Under the pieces are notes generated by a model. The model saw only the letters and a program-made list of their open reading frames with translations, did no database searches and was not told the DNA's origin. A DNA stretch of 64,000 nt from Candidatus Absconditabacteria bacterium (GTDB lineage: Bacteria > Patescibacteriota > Gracilibacteria > Absconditabacterales > Absconditicoccaceae), in NCBI GenBank assembly GCA_028685875.1, contig JAQUDD010000006.1, positions 1 through 64,000 of the forward strand, written 5' to 3'. Positions within the stretch are counted from its first letter, which is position 1. Each line of letters starts with the position of its first letter. Both the position numbers and the translations under genes were made by a program. Shown here one piece after another: positions 10,380 to 21,615 of this stretch.

Positions 10380-12653
10380 ATGAAAAAAACCTATACTGTT
10401 TCAGGAATGCATTGTGCATCCTGTGCAACACTTATTCAAGGAGAACTACAAGAAACTAGTGGAATAGCCTCTTGTGATATCAATGTGGCTAATCATAAAG
10501 CCATGATTACTTTCACAGATTCAGAGATTCCTGTAGAGGAGATGAATGCTCATCTCATAAAATTCTGATACTCTTTGGTTGATTCTCAACATTCATCTGC
10601 TGGTCATGGAGAGGAAATACTAGAGCATACTCATGACTATGAAACCGCTAAAAGAGATATGTATCTTTCCATTCCTTTTGTAGTGGTTTCCTTATTTCTT
10701 ATGGGATGGATGTTGGGTGCAGAATATGGAGTATTGGGTATTAGTCCAATGTCTGAGATGATGCATCATCTCGCTACGAGACGAATTCTCCCTCTGATGG
10801 CGACGATAGTGATGGTGGTAATTGGTCGTAAATACCTTAAGGCGGTTCGAAGTTATCTCCGTTATGGGAAGGCGACTATGGATACTTTAGTGGGAATCGG
10901 AACAGGATTTGCTTATTTTTACAGCCTTTTTGTTACTTTTTTTGGTGAAAGATTTTCTACTTATATTGATCCTGAGAGAGTCTTTTATGAGGCAGCTATT
11001 GTGGTGATTGGATTCATTTCGATCGGAAAATATATGGAACAGAGAACTATGTCCAAAACTGGACAAGCAATCAAAGCTCTCGTGAACCTACAAGTAAAGC
11101 GTGCTAGGGTTCTAAAAGACTGAAAAGAACTAGAACTCTCCATTGAAGAGGTGGGGATCGGGGATATATTACTTGTTCGTTCTGGGGAAAAGATTCCTCT
11201 GGATGGAGTAATTATCAAAGGTACTGCACATTTGGATGAATCTATGATTACAGGAGAGCCGCTTCCAGTCTCCAAAACACTAGGAGAACAGGTTATTGGG
11301 GCGACTTTGGTGGTGGATTCTCCTTTAGAAATTCAGACAACTGCAGTAGGATCAGAGACCTATCTTTCCAAAATTATCCAGATTGTTGATGATGCTCAAA
11401 ATTCTAAGCCACAGATTCAATATAAAGTAGATAAAATTATGAAGGTCTTTATTCCTGTGGTACTTTCTATTGCTATTGTTTCTTGTATTGTTCGATTGTT
11501 TATTGCTCCAAAGTTTATGCCTCAGTCGGAAGCAATTAGATATGCTATTCAAGCATTTGTGGGGGTATTAGTAATTGCCTGTCCTTGTGGATTAGGGTTG
11601 GCTACCCCAATGGCTATAGTAACCGGAATGGGACATGCTGCTAAAAATGGTATTCTTGCAAAAAATGCTGATGGGTTGATAAAATTGCGTAAGGTGAAGT
11701 ATGTTGCTTTTGACAAGACGGGAACTATTACCCAAGGAAAACCCACACTTACTGATACCTCTCTCGTTGCAGATATTCTCCGTGATGATGCTTTACAGAT
11801 TTTAGCTTCTCTAGAATCAACTTCTACGCATCCTATTGCTCATGCAATTTTTAGTTATGCCGAGGAACATGCTATTCCCTTATCATCTATTGATGATGCA
11901 AAAAATTATGCTGGGAGGGGACTCTCTGGGAAGATTGATGGCACAGAATATTTTGTAGGGAACCCTCAATTTGCTTCAGAATTTTGATTATCATTACCTA
12001 CTACCTATGAGGCATGGACGGAAGAGGGGAAAACCCCTTTGGTTCTTTTTACTGAAAATGAAGTGATTGCTCTCTATGCGGTTGCAGATACAGTAAAAGA
12101 AAGCTCTCTTCAAACTATTGCAACTCTGAAAGAAATGGGTATTGTTCCTGTGATGATTACCGGTGATAATGAGAAAACGGCTAGAGCCATTGCTGCCCAG
12201 GTTTGAATCGATCAGGTTTTTGCTCAGGTTAAGCCGGAAGAAAAGGCTGGTTGCATCACCACATTGAAGTCGCAGCTTACTAAAGGTGGCTTGATAGCTA
12301 TGCTTGGAGATGGTATCAATGATGCTCCGGCTTTGGCTACAGCAGATGTAGGAATTGCAATGAGTACGGGAACGGATGTAGCTATTGAAAGTTCTGATAT
12401 TACCTTGCTTCATGGAGATATTTCCAAACTTCTCAAGGCGATTAAGGTTTCTCATCTTACCCAATCAGCAATTAATCAGAATTTATTGCGAGCATTTGGA
12501 TATAATATTATTGGAATTCCTCTTGCAGCAGGACTTTTCTTTCCGTTTATGGGCTGGATGCTTAATCCTGCATTTGAAGGAATGGCTATGGCCTTTAGTG
12601 ACTTGACTGTGGTTGGAAATTCTCTGAGACTTCAGGCAAAGAAAATTACTTAA
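10380..12653 (+). CDS. copA: Copper-exporting P1B-type ATPase
   Basis: A 757-residue heavy-metal ATPase that pumps monovalent copper across the cytoplasmic membrane. An N-terminal HMA domain has the metal site GMHCASC (Cys 12 and 15). A His-rich linker follows, then the membrane domain with the CPC motif at residues 401-403. TGE (MITGEPLP), the phosphorylation site DKTGT (Asp 445) and GDGIND (643-648) are all present. TGAs at 10566, 11121, 11985 and 12204 are read as Gly. The last gives [16 protein letters not shown], the usual position of a conserved Gly. The tandem palindromes upstream suggest copper-responsive control. Confidence 0.95.
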
Positions 12654-12704
12654 TATTTTTAACCCTGGGGTCCTCTCTTCATCTTTCATTATTTAGCAAA
12701 TCTC

Positions 12705-14018
12705 ATGAAAAAAACGCTTAATATTCAAGGAATGCACTGTAAAGCTTGTGAAATTCTTATTACCAAGGAACTCGAAAAACAAAAAGTGCGTGTGGAAAAG
12801 ACTTCCTTTAGAAAAGGAACTATAACGTATGATTCTTCCTCAACAAGTTCAGATACGAAGGTTAAGAAAATTATTGAAGGGCTTGGATATAAAGTACTTC
12901 CTGAGGGAGTACATGTAAAAAAAGAACGTATTAGTTCCGAGGGACGATGAATACTTGTTGCATCTCTGTTTTTGTTTTTATTACTCTTATTCCTTTTGGA
13001 GCAGAGTAGTTTGATGACATTAATTCCTTCTGCAGGATCAAGTAATGTCTCTTTGTTACTTGTTGTCTTAATTGGCTTTATTGCTTCTATTTCCACTTGT
13101 TTTGCTGTTACAGGTTCTCTTGTTCTCGGGATTTCTTCCTCTTTGGCAGAGACTCCTGATTTTTCCAAGAAGAAAAATGTTTTCTTTCAGATTCTTTTTC
13201 AGGTCTGAAGAATTGGGGGATTCTTTCTTTTTTGAGGTTTATTAGGATGGCTCTGAAGTCTCTTTACGCTTTCTTCTACCTTTACCCTCGTTCTTAATAC
13301 TCTTGTGGTGATTATTCTGATCTATATGGGTCTTTATTTGCGAGGAGTTTTTCAGCATTTTAACATATTAAATTTTTCTCTTCCTAAAAAGCGATCAGAT
13401 TTTCTTTTTACTTCTAAGAGTAAGATAACGATTCCTCTTATTGGAGCATTAACCTTTTTTCTCCCTTGTGGATTTACCCAGGCAATGCAAATCTTGGCAA
13501 TTAATACAGGAAGCTTTTGGTGAGGAGGAATACTCATGGCTGCTTTTGCGTTTGGTACAGCTCCTATTCTCTTTCTAGTGGGAATTGGGAGTTCTTATCT
13601 TAATAAGGCAAATGTTTATCTTAAGAAAATTATTGGAAGTTTGATTGTGGCGACTGCTGTAATGATGGGAATCGGTGTGTATCATTTACTTCCTTCTTCT
13701 TTTCTTGGTTCTGCTTCTTCTTCTGTCCAAACATGAGATGAGGAGTTTATTGAAATTACTGTTGAGCACAATGGTTGGCAGATTGAGGAGGGAGTTCTTA
13801 CTATAAAAGCGGGGAAGAGCTATCGTATTTCGATTGTTCCTAATCGTAATGGGATTGGATGTATGTATACCTTACGTATTCCAAAACTTTCTAATGAAAC
13901 CCATCATGTGATTAAAGATCAGCCCATTGTCTATGAAATTGTGGATGCGCAAGCAGGAACATATCCTATGGTCTGTGGGTCAATGGGAATGAGTCAGGGA
14001 AGGATTGTGGTGAAGTAA
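12705..14018 (+). CDS. HMA - SafE-like membrane domain - cupredoxin fusion
   Basis: A 437-residue three-part protein. Residues 1-70 are an HMA metal-binding domain (GMHCKAC). Residues about 80-345 form a polytopic membrane domain of the sulfite exporter TauE/SafE or UreH-like family (COG2836), with motifs ISTCFAVTGSLVLG and LTFFLPCGFTQAMQ that each carry a cysteine. The C-terminal 90 residues resemble a cupredoxin, ending with Cys/Met residues (MVCGSMGMSQG) able to bind copper. Six or more TGAs (for example 12948, 13206, 13236) are read as Gly. It lies 51 bases after copA, so it probably shares its operon and helps handle copper at the membrane. Confidence 0.8.
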
Positions 14019-14080
14019 TATTTTAACTAAAACAAAAGTGCATCTTTAAAACAAAACGCACTTTATGTCATAAATAGTCT

Positions 14081-14435
14081 TTATTTTATTTCCAGAAATT
14101 TTTTTAATTCTTCTTCCTGTTTTTCGAGTTCTTCTTTTTCTTCTTTGTATTCTTTAAGAAATTCTTCTCTCTTTTCTTCATACTCTTTAAGAAGTTCTTC
14201 TTTTGAAACACTCGTCCTTTGAAGAAGAAGTTTTTATTTTCTTAACTGGGAGTATTGCGCCCAGCACAATTATTATGGCAATAGCCATAGCAATCGGACG
14301 GCTTCTTTCGAATATCATTATCCTGACTATAATTCCTGTTATAACAGGAGTTATCCATGGTTCAATCATCTCTTCAATTTTCTTAATTTTTTTCTCTTTA
14401 ACTCTTTTCAAGAGCATTTCTTTCATTGTTTCCAT
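14081..14435 (-). pseudogene. Small membrane/coiled-coil protein with an apparent frameshift
   Basis: From ATG 14435 an 82-residue frame encodes a basic N-terminus and a hydrophobic segment (AMAIAIIIVLGAILPV), ending at TAA 14187 in poor sequence. In another minus-strand frame, starting around 14210 with no start codon of its own, about 43 residues form an ideal Glu/Lys coiled coil (VSKEELLKEYEEKREEF onward) ending at TAA 14081. Together they look like one membrane-anchored coiled-coil protein split by a frameshift near 14205. A sequencing error, decay or programmed frameshifting would all explain it. No function is recognised. Confidence 0.45.
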
Positions 14436-14669
14436 TTTTTTATTCTTTAGAAGGTTATTACTTTTTATTTATATTTTCATATAAAATATGTAAATAAAAT
14501 TGGAAGTCAATAAAACTTTGTATATAAAAAATCAATAAGAATATTGGAACTAAAAAGATAAATCAGATTCTAATCAATGTAAATCAATACTCGGAAAATG
14601 TTTTACGTTGCATTCATAAAAAAGATAGGTATGATTCTCAAAGTCCTTTTTTTATTCATCGTCTATGAA

Positions 14670-15422
14670 ATGCAGTTTGCTAAAAGAGTATGAATATTTT
14701 CTCTTGCTTTATTATGAGGAACGCTGTTGCTTTCTTATGTGGATTATCTTTATGCTTCTCTTGTTCAGACGTATTGGGTATATAATTCCATAAATCAGAC
14801 GCGAGAGGTAGCTTCTGAGGAAGAATATTTGACGCATCCTGGGCAGGTATCTTTTTGAACAAAATTTGATTTCTTTTCTGATTTTTCTTTTCAGAAATTT
14901 TTAGATTCCTCGCATACGCTTTCAGATTTTTATGTTCCTAGTGATCTTCAATCTATTCATTCAGATTTTCTTTTTAATAGTGCTTCTAAATATCAGTTAA
15001 GGAACGAGGCAGCAGAAAAGTTTTCTCATATGGCGTGGGAGTTTTCTCATGCGTTTGATTTTAAAGCAAGATTATCTATAACCTCTTCGTATAGATCTTC
15101 AGCTTTTCAAAGGAAGCTTGCTTCTTCCTGCTCAATTACTCGTTGTGCGGAAGCAGGAACCAGTGAACATGAGGCGGGATTAGCAATAGATCTGGGAGTT
15201 AATGGAGGAAATATTCTCGCTGCCTGAGAGAAGTATTATCAGTGGTTAGCAGATAATGCACATTTACATGGATTTCATCAAAGTTACCAAAAGTGAATAG
15301 AAATTGATGGAAAGATAGTAGAGCCATGGCATTGGAGATACGTCGGTGTAGAATTAGCGACTCTTCTCTATCAAAACCAACAGAGCTTTACAGAATACTT
15401 CTATAGTCATTCTGACTTATAA
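14670..15422 (+). CDS. VanY-type D-alanyl-D-alanine carboxypeptidase (M15B)
   Basis: A 250-residue peptidase M15 protein anchored by an N-terminal hydrophobic segment (VGIFSLALLGGTLLLSYV). The zinc motif SEHEAGLAID (residues 165-174) and the second motif EPWHWRYVG (218-226) are the hallmark of VanY/LdcB-type enzymes, which trim the terminal residue of peptidoglycan stem peptides outside the membrane. Six or so TGAs read as Gly are needed, including two in the membrane anchor; ATG 14670 is the start that keeps that anchor. It lies 28 bases before grpE on the same strand. Substrate (D,D or L,D) cannot be decided here. Confidence 0.88.
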
Positions 15423-15450
15423 TTTTTATTTGATATTTTAGTGTAAGACC

Positions 15451-16065
15451 ATGAATTCTCATAAGAAAAAAGATCCAAAATCTCAACAAGACGATACGCA
15501 AGAACTTCAGGAAATGCTTGATCAAATCAATGCGGAGACGGAGGGAAAAGAAGAAGAAATTATAAAAAAATCTGAGGAAAATCAAAAAGTTCTTCTTCTC
15601 CAAAAGCAGATTGCAGAAAAAGAGGAAATTACCAAAAAGGCACAACTTGATTATATTACCCTCAAGACAGATTTTGATTTTCTGCTTCGTCAGAGCCAAC
15701 TTAAGGAAAAATCTATGACTCAAGATACTTTGGTCAAAGTGGTGAAGAAATTTCTTCCTTTTGTAGAGGATCTCAGAAAGTCCTTATTAAATCTTAGTGA
15801 GGACCAAAAGGGAGATACTCTTGGGAGGGGAGTACAAATGGTATACGATAAGTTTATTGTAGCTTTGGCTGACTTCAAGATCTATCCTATTGAATCTCTC
15901 TGATTGGAACCAAGCACCTTATTCCACGAACCTGTTAGTATTAAGGAGGTAAGCGACAAGAAGTTGAAAGGAAAAATTATAGAAGTATTTGAACAGGGAT
16001 TTTATTTGGATACAGGTTCAGAAAAAATTACCCTCTCTCCTTCAAAAGTGATTATTGGATCTTAA
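15451..16065 (+). CDS. grpE: Nucleotide exchange factor GrpE
   Basis: A 204-residue GrpE, the ADP-release factor for DnaK (dnaK is at 34.8 kb on the other strand). A long charged N-terminal coiled coil (residues about 1-95) leads into the conserved FLPFVEDLRKSL helix and the GVQMVYDKFIVALADF segment, then a C-terminal beta domain (EVFEQGFYLDTGSEKI). A TGA at 15901 is read as Gly; stopping there would remove the beta domain that inserts into the DnaK nucleotide cleft. No CIRCE-like element was seen upstream. Confidence 0.93.
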
Positions 16066-16080
16066 TATTTTTTAGGTAGA

Positions 16081-16109
16081 AAAAATCTGACTTTTGCGGT
16101 CAGACTTTT
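16081..16109. terminator. Bidirectional terminator between grpE and the minus-strand gene
   Basis: TCTGAC (16086-16091) pairs with GTCAGA (16099-16104), with A-rich and T-rich flanks on both sides. It can therefore terminate the converging transcripts of grpE and the 16122-17606 gene. Confidence 0.85.
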
Positions 16110-16121
16110 GTTGTATTTTTC

Positions 16122-17606
16122 TTATTTACAGAGATTTCCTTCTTTGAGCATTCTAAATATTTCGAAGAGTCTAATAGTTTTTTTGTAGTTGGTAAGTTCT
16201 GGATATTCTTCTTGAATTTTGCTGAAGTGTTTTTGAAGTTCTTCATATTCTGTTATGATACTTGATATTTCTTGGTTATCTGCAAGATGGGCAATGTTCT
16301 CTTCGATTGTGTTAAGTGCATACTCGGGAGAAATAGCTTGTTCGCTTTCTGTTCCAAAGCATAGATTTCCTAATTTTATTGCTACTTCTTCTACTTCTTC
16401 ATTTTTCATGCTTCTTCCATATACATTGATTGTTGCTTTTCCTACGTATTGTTCAGTAGTATTTACGAGTAGTCCATAATTGTTTTGTTTCTCAAAAGAG
16501 AAGTCTTTTATACTAATAATGGGAGGGAGTTCTTTTAAGAAATTATGGAATTCTGTCAGTCTTGAACTACTATTTTGTACTCCAATGGTATAGGCAAGCT
16601 GAGGAATATCTCTAAATTTTTCTCTAAAAGAATAGAAACATTCATTATCGCTTGTTTTTTCATTACATGGTACATTTTCTCTGATCGTTTCATTAAGTAG
16701 ATTATCATCAATAAGAGAATTTTCTTCATTCTTTTTGATTCGATTATAGAGCGTATATCCTATAATGATGTCATCTTCTATTTCTGTATTATTCTCGGAA
16801 AAGTCTGCTTTATATTGTTCCTTTAGCTGTTGGATTTCCTCCTGTTTATCTTCTTTAATGTTTTTGAAAAGGTAGTAGAAAAATTCGTTGAGCAGAGAAA
16901 TGTTATTTGCATTTGATGTTGTGGAGAGTTTATTTACCAATAACAAGAACCCTTGTTTGCTGGGTGCGGTGAATGATACATCAATAGGAATGATAAAATG
17001 CTCTTCATTTATGTCCTCAATATCCCCGATGCTAATATTGGTAATTTCGTTATAGTCGTTTCCTTCCCCTACACTTCTAAAGAAATCACTCCGAGTTTGA
17101 ATTAATGGAATGTCTTGAAAGGGATCTTCATTAAGATATCTTTCTCCCATAATGCTTACATCAATGAAATTGGTATAAGGATTTTTCCAAAGGTTGATGC
17201 TTGGAAGATAGATGTTACGTAGTAATATTTCGTAATATTGTTTTTGTTCCGTAGAAATTTTCTGAAATTTATTAAGTTCTTCCCTAAGGTCACTATTTAT
17301 TTCTAAAATTTGTTGGATGGTTTCTACTCTTACTCCATTATATTCTAGTTGTCCTATATTTGGGTTATATGCACTTGTATTGTGGAGTTGACTACTTTTG
17401 GAGTTTATTTCTTGGTAATTCTGATAGACAAAAATTCCGTATACGATGAGTGCAACTAAGCTGACTACTGCTATGATTCCTGAGGTAAGTGCTTGTTGAC
17501 GCGTCATTACTACGGTTGTACTTCCAGATTTCTTTTTGAATGCGCTGAAGAAACCAGATACTTTTTCTTCTATTTCTTTGAAACTACTATTTTCTGTGAT
17601 TTTCAT
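16122..17606 (-). CDS. Single-pass membrane protein with large extracytoplasmic domain, unknown
   Basis: A 494-residue protein I do not recognise. A cytoplasmic N-terminus of about 40 residues is followed by one transmembrane helix (GIIAVVSLVALIVYGIFVYQ). A coiled coil (ETIQQILEINSDLREELNKF) comes next, then a long Asn/Glu-rich domain with four cysteines in its second half. The membrane anchor plus coiled coil is reminiscent of PilO-like pilus alignment proteins, but the protein is more than twice their length and I see no sequence motif to support that. It lies 19 bases after the 17626-19347 gene, which has the same architecture, so the two likely act together. No in-frame TGA. Confidence 0.75.
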   Translation of the reverse strand: MKITENSSFKEIEEKVSGFFSAFKKKSGSTTVVMTRQQALTSGIIAVVSLVALIVYGIFVYQNYQEINSKSSQLHNTSAYNPNIGQLEYNGVRVETIQQILEINSDLREELNKFQKISTEQKQYYEILLRNIYLPSINLWKNPYTNFIDVSIMGERYLNEDPFQDIPLIQTRSDFFRSVGEGNDYNEITNISIGDIEDINEEHFIIPIDVSFTAPSKQGFLLLVNKLSTTSNANNISLLNEFFYYLFKNIKEDKQEEIQQLKEQYKADFSENNTEIEDDIIIGYTLYNRIKKNEENSLIDDNLLNETIRENVPCNEKTSDNECFYSFREKFRDIPQLAYTIGVQNSSSRLTEFHNFLKELPPIISIKDFSFEKQNNYGLLVNTTEQYVGKATINVYGRSMKNEEVEEVAIKLGNLCFGTESEQAISPEYALNTIEENIAHLADNQEISSIITEYEELQKHFSKIQEEYPELTNYKKTIRLFEIFRMLKEGNLCK

Positions 17607-17625
17607 GGTTTATTATTAGAAATAA

Positions 17626-19347
17626 TTAAAATTCATTAAACTCTTCAGGACTAGGTTCCTCGATATTCTCTTCTTCAATTCTGTTTGTTCGGCTTTCATT
17701 TTCTTCTGTACTAAATTCTTCAATTTCACTTTCTTCTGTACTAAATTCCTTGATTTCATTTTCTTCTGTGCTAAATTCTTCGATTATATTTTCTGTCTCA
17801 TAGTTATTTTCTCGATCGTTAAATTCTTGGGTATTTACTTCTTCGGTAATAAACTCTTGTAAGTCTTCATTTTCCCTATTATTTTCTTCTCCTGTAGGTA
17901 TCTCTTCGCTTCCTTCCTCATTCGTCGTATCCTTAGGTGTTTCAAAAGCTTCATCCAAAGCGATTAGACTATCAATATCAATATAGTCGAAAATTTCTCT
18001 TGTAGTGGAAGACTGAATTGGAAGAGAGAAGGTGTTAGTAGACGTATTTACATTGTAACTTATATTCCCAATCGTAAGTGTTCTATTAATGATGTCGATA
18101 GATTTAGTCTGAATATCTTCTCCGATAATAAAGAGCGATTGTTTGAGGAGATTAATAAGATTTGTTAGAATAAATATATGTGGATTTTTTATCTTTTTAC
18201 TTAAGAGGCTTGTTTCATCTTGTTTTAGAGTATTTATTTCTATCGTAAAGTTGATGTTTTTTGCATTATTCTCAAATCCATTAAACAAAATTGAGAAATT
18301 TGGAATATCACTTTGTTCAAGCATGATGTTAATATATCTCATAACCTTTTTGAACAGCGTTCTGTCTAAGGAAGCATCTTTTGCAATACTTTCATAATAG
18401 AGGTCAAAATCTCCAATGTTTCTACATTCTTCTCCTATTTCATAAGGATTAAGATAACACATAAACACATATTTAGAGATGTCATTTTCTCCTCTTTCAC
18501 TTAGAAAATAAAGAAATTCTTCCAGACTATTTTTATTGATCCCAATTCCGTTGCTGAGAATAGTTATTGCACTATCCATATAGGAGAATACTTTTACAGC
18601 TGTTGTAAACTTAATAATTTCTAGAGAATTTAATGACCTTTGGATTGAGGCAATTGCATTTTCTTCTTCGAGGATGCCTTTTATTTCTTGTGGGATGAAT
18701 CCAAAGGTTATAATCCCTTGTTTTATAGCATCAATTTCTGTTTTAGTATTATTAGTATTACTAATTAGATTTCTGATTTTTCCTTCCAAGAGATCCTTTT
18801 TTTCTACATAATCAATATCTGTTGCATTGATGATGGCATTAAGATTATTGCTATTTTCTCCATATATTATGGGTAATAGACTATAGGTATTTGCTTCGTT
18901 ATTCCCCATTATCTCCCTTCCTTTTGAAAGATATTTTTCCACATTGCTTAGTGCGTTCCCTTGTATTTCTGGAATGGGTTTACTTGCTTCGATGGTATAG
19001 AGATTCAAAGTATAGAGGATTACAATAAGGACGATACTTATAATTGTTATAAGAGATGCGACCATAAGTCGCCTAATATAAGAGGAAACAAATCTTTCTT
19101 TTACACCTTCTTTACTACTGCTTTCCTCTTCGCTGGGATTATCATTGAGGAAAAGGTTTTGGTTGTGGAGAGCGTTATTTTCTTCTATTTTTTCTATTCC
19201 CTCTAATTCTCAAATGTTATCGGTAGAAGAAAAGATCTCCTTGTCCAAGGTGCTTGAGTTAGGGCTATTACTATTATTTGTTTCTAGAGCAATGTCCCTT
19301 TCTATATTGGGTATTCCATTTTCTGAGATTTTTTTTACTTCTTCCAT
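17626..19347 (-). CDS. Single-pass membrane protein with acidic repeat tail, unknown
   Basis: A 573-residue protein. The ATG at 19347 gives a cytoplasmic Asn/Ser/Glu-rich segment of about 90 residues. A transmembrane helix (LMVASLITIISIVLIVILYT) and a mostly helical extracytoplasmic domain follow. The C-terminus is an acidic repeat with the unit EEFSTEENEI in several variants. A TGA at about 19208, in the cytoplasmic segment, is read as Gly; ignoring it would give a false start at 19065 just before the membrane helix. It pairs with the downstream gene of the same layout. No family recognised. Confidence 0.75.
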
Positions 19348-19593
19348 CTTTTGTTTTTATCTAGATACATAAAAGATTTTGTTATTTCCTCATTAATTAT
19401 AGCCAATAAGAATGATAATGTCAAAAAAAATCAGACTTTTCTTCTTTTTTTCTTCTTTTTTGGTTTAGGTATTTTTTCTTTATTTTTTCTCTTGAAATAG
19501 AGCATTGAGTGGTGGATTTGCTCTTGTTTTTTGCTTATATATTACTATTGTTGAGTAGATATAAAGCATTTTTTATTACTCAGATTTTTCGCT

Positions 19594-21519
19594 ATGACCT
19601 CTCTTAATTCAAATGAAGGAATAACTAATGACAAACAGTATGATGCGTCACATATTAAGGTATTAGAAGGGCTAGAACCCGTGAGACAGAGACCAGGAAT
19701 GTATATTGGTACTACGGATGTTAAAGGATTACATCATATGATCCAAGAGATTGTGGATAATGCAGTCGATGAGGCATTGGCGGGATATTGTACCCATATT
19801 ACCACGACTATGAATGAAGATGGAAGTGTGACGGTTCAGGATAATGGAAGGGGAATTCCTGTAGATGTTCATCCTAAGACAGGAAAATCTGCCTTGGAGA
19901 CTGTATATACTGTGCTTCATGCGGGAGGAAAATTTGATAAGTCGGTATATAAAGTATCTGGAGGACTTCACGGTGTAGGAGCGAGTGTAGTAAATGCACT
20001 TTCTACTCGGCTTGAAGTGCTTGTTCACAAAAATGGGAAAATCTGGAAAATGAGATTTGAAAGGGGGATTCCTCAAGGAGGCATTGAGGAGATTGGAGAG
20101 ACGGATAAAAACGGAACTACGGTTACTTTTTTGCCAGATCCGACTATTTTTGATGCAGTGGAATTCGTAGAAAGTACAGAACTACTCAGAATGAAGCAGG
20201 CTGCTTATCTTACTCCAGGTGTAACATTTACTTTTGTAAGTGAGAAAACGGGAGATAAAGAGAGATTTTATTATGAAGGAGGGATTAAAACCTGGCTTAA
20301 TAATTTGGTAGGGGAACAGCAAAGACTTTCATCTTCTCATTATTTCAAGGCGGAGGGGAAAAATTGTTTGGCGGAAATTTCCTTTCAATTCGTGGCAACA
20401 AGTAATGATCATACCCTTTCTTTTGTAAATAATATTCCTACTAGAGATGGAGGAGCACATGTCCTTGGGTTCAAGTCAGCTTTGCTTACCATCATGAATG
20501 AGATAGGTAAAGAGAAGGATAAAATTGATAAAAAAATCTGAGAATTTCAATATAGCGATGTTACTGATGGGCTTTATGGAATTATCACCGTAAAGATTCC
20601 CGAACCTCAGTTTGAAGGGCAAACGAAGGGAAGACTTTGAAATGCTTATGTAAGGACGGAAGTAGAAAAGATTGCCTATGATTATTTCAAAGAGGTTTTT
20701 GAACAGAATCCTGAGGAATTTGATAAGATCTTTGAGAAAATTGATTTGGCTGCGAGAGCAAGATTAGCAGCGAAGTTTGCCAAAGAAACTGTACTGAGAA
20801 AGAATGTCCTTTCTGGAGGGGTGCTCCCTGGGAAACTTGCTGATTGTAGCAAGAGAGGAAATAAAGGTACAGAACTCTATATTGTGGAGGGAGATTCTGC
20901 TGGTGGAAGTGCAAAACAGGGAAGAGATTCTAAATTTCAAGCGATCCTTCCTTTGAGAGGGAAAATCCTTAATACAGAACAGGCTTCTATCCAAAAAATT
21001 ATGGCTAATCAAGAGGTGAAAAATCTGATAACTGCGATTGGTACAGGAGTGAAAGATAATTGTGATCTGGAATCTCTCAGATATGAGAAAATCATTATCA
21101 TGACCGATGCCGATGTAGATGGTGCGCATATTAGAACTCTGCTTTTGACTTTCTTTTTTAGGTATATGAGACCGATGATTGAGGAAGGGCATGTCTTTGC
21201 TGCTTGTCCACCAATCTATAAATTTAGTAAGGGAAGCAAAGAAGTATATGTCTATGATGAGATACATACCCCTGAAATGTATGGATTTGGTGCAAATGAG
21301 AATATAGAGACGCAGAGATATAAGGGTCTTGGAGAAATGAATGCGGATCAGCTTTGGGAGACGACGATGAATCCGGAAAAGAGAATGCTCAAAAAGATTA
21401 CGGTAGAAGACGCAGAAGAAGCTGATAGATTATTCAGGATCTTGATGGGAGAGGATGTTCAGAGTAGAAAGCATTTTATTTTAACTCATGCGAAAAGTGT
21501 AAAGGAGCTGGATGTGTAA
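19594..21519 (+). CDS. gyrB: DNA gyrase subunit B
   Basis: A 641-residue type IIA topoisomerase ATPase subunit; with GyrA it introduces negative supercoils. The GHKL ATPase begins at [17 protein letters not shown], followed by [16 protein letters not shown] and [15 protein letters not shown]. The TOPRIM part has the [14 protein letters not shown] and [17 protein letters not shown] motifs, and the tail has [10 protein letters not shown]. TGAs at 20539 (residue 316) and 20638 (residue 349) are read as Gly. The second lies in QTKGRL-G-NAYVR, where Bacillus GyrB has KLGNSEVR, so the glycine is conserved. No Shine-Dalgarno precedes the ATG. Confidence 0.97.
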
Positions 21520-21581
21520 GAGGGGGTAAAAGTATAAAGGTTTGATACATTGCAAGGAGGGTATAAATCTTGGACAGAAGA

Positions 21582-21614
21582 AAAGAGCATTCTGTGTAGA
21601 AGCTCTTTTTTATT
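21582..21614 (+). terminator. gyrB terminator
   Basis: AAAGAGC (21582-21588) pairs with GCTCTTT (21602-21608) across a 13-base loop and is followed by T residues. It abuts the 3' end of cysS, which converges on it. Confidence 0.85.
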
Positions 21615-21615
21615 T

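Noticed and set aside
10380-12653. copA, gyrB and other genes as pseudogenes split by nonsense mutations
   Set aside because: Every break is TGA, never TAA or TAG, the frame is always kept, and many sites are conserved glycines. Genetic code 25 explains all of them at once.
14203-14484. Plus-strand hydrophobic frame
   Set aside because: It is antisense to the membrane segment of the minus-strand gene and composed of Ile/Phe/Ser from T-rich DNA; the minus-strand reading gives a more natural protein.
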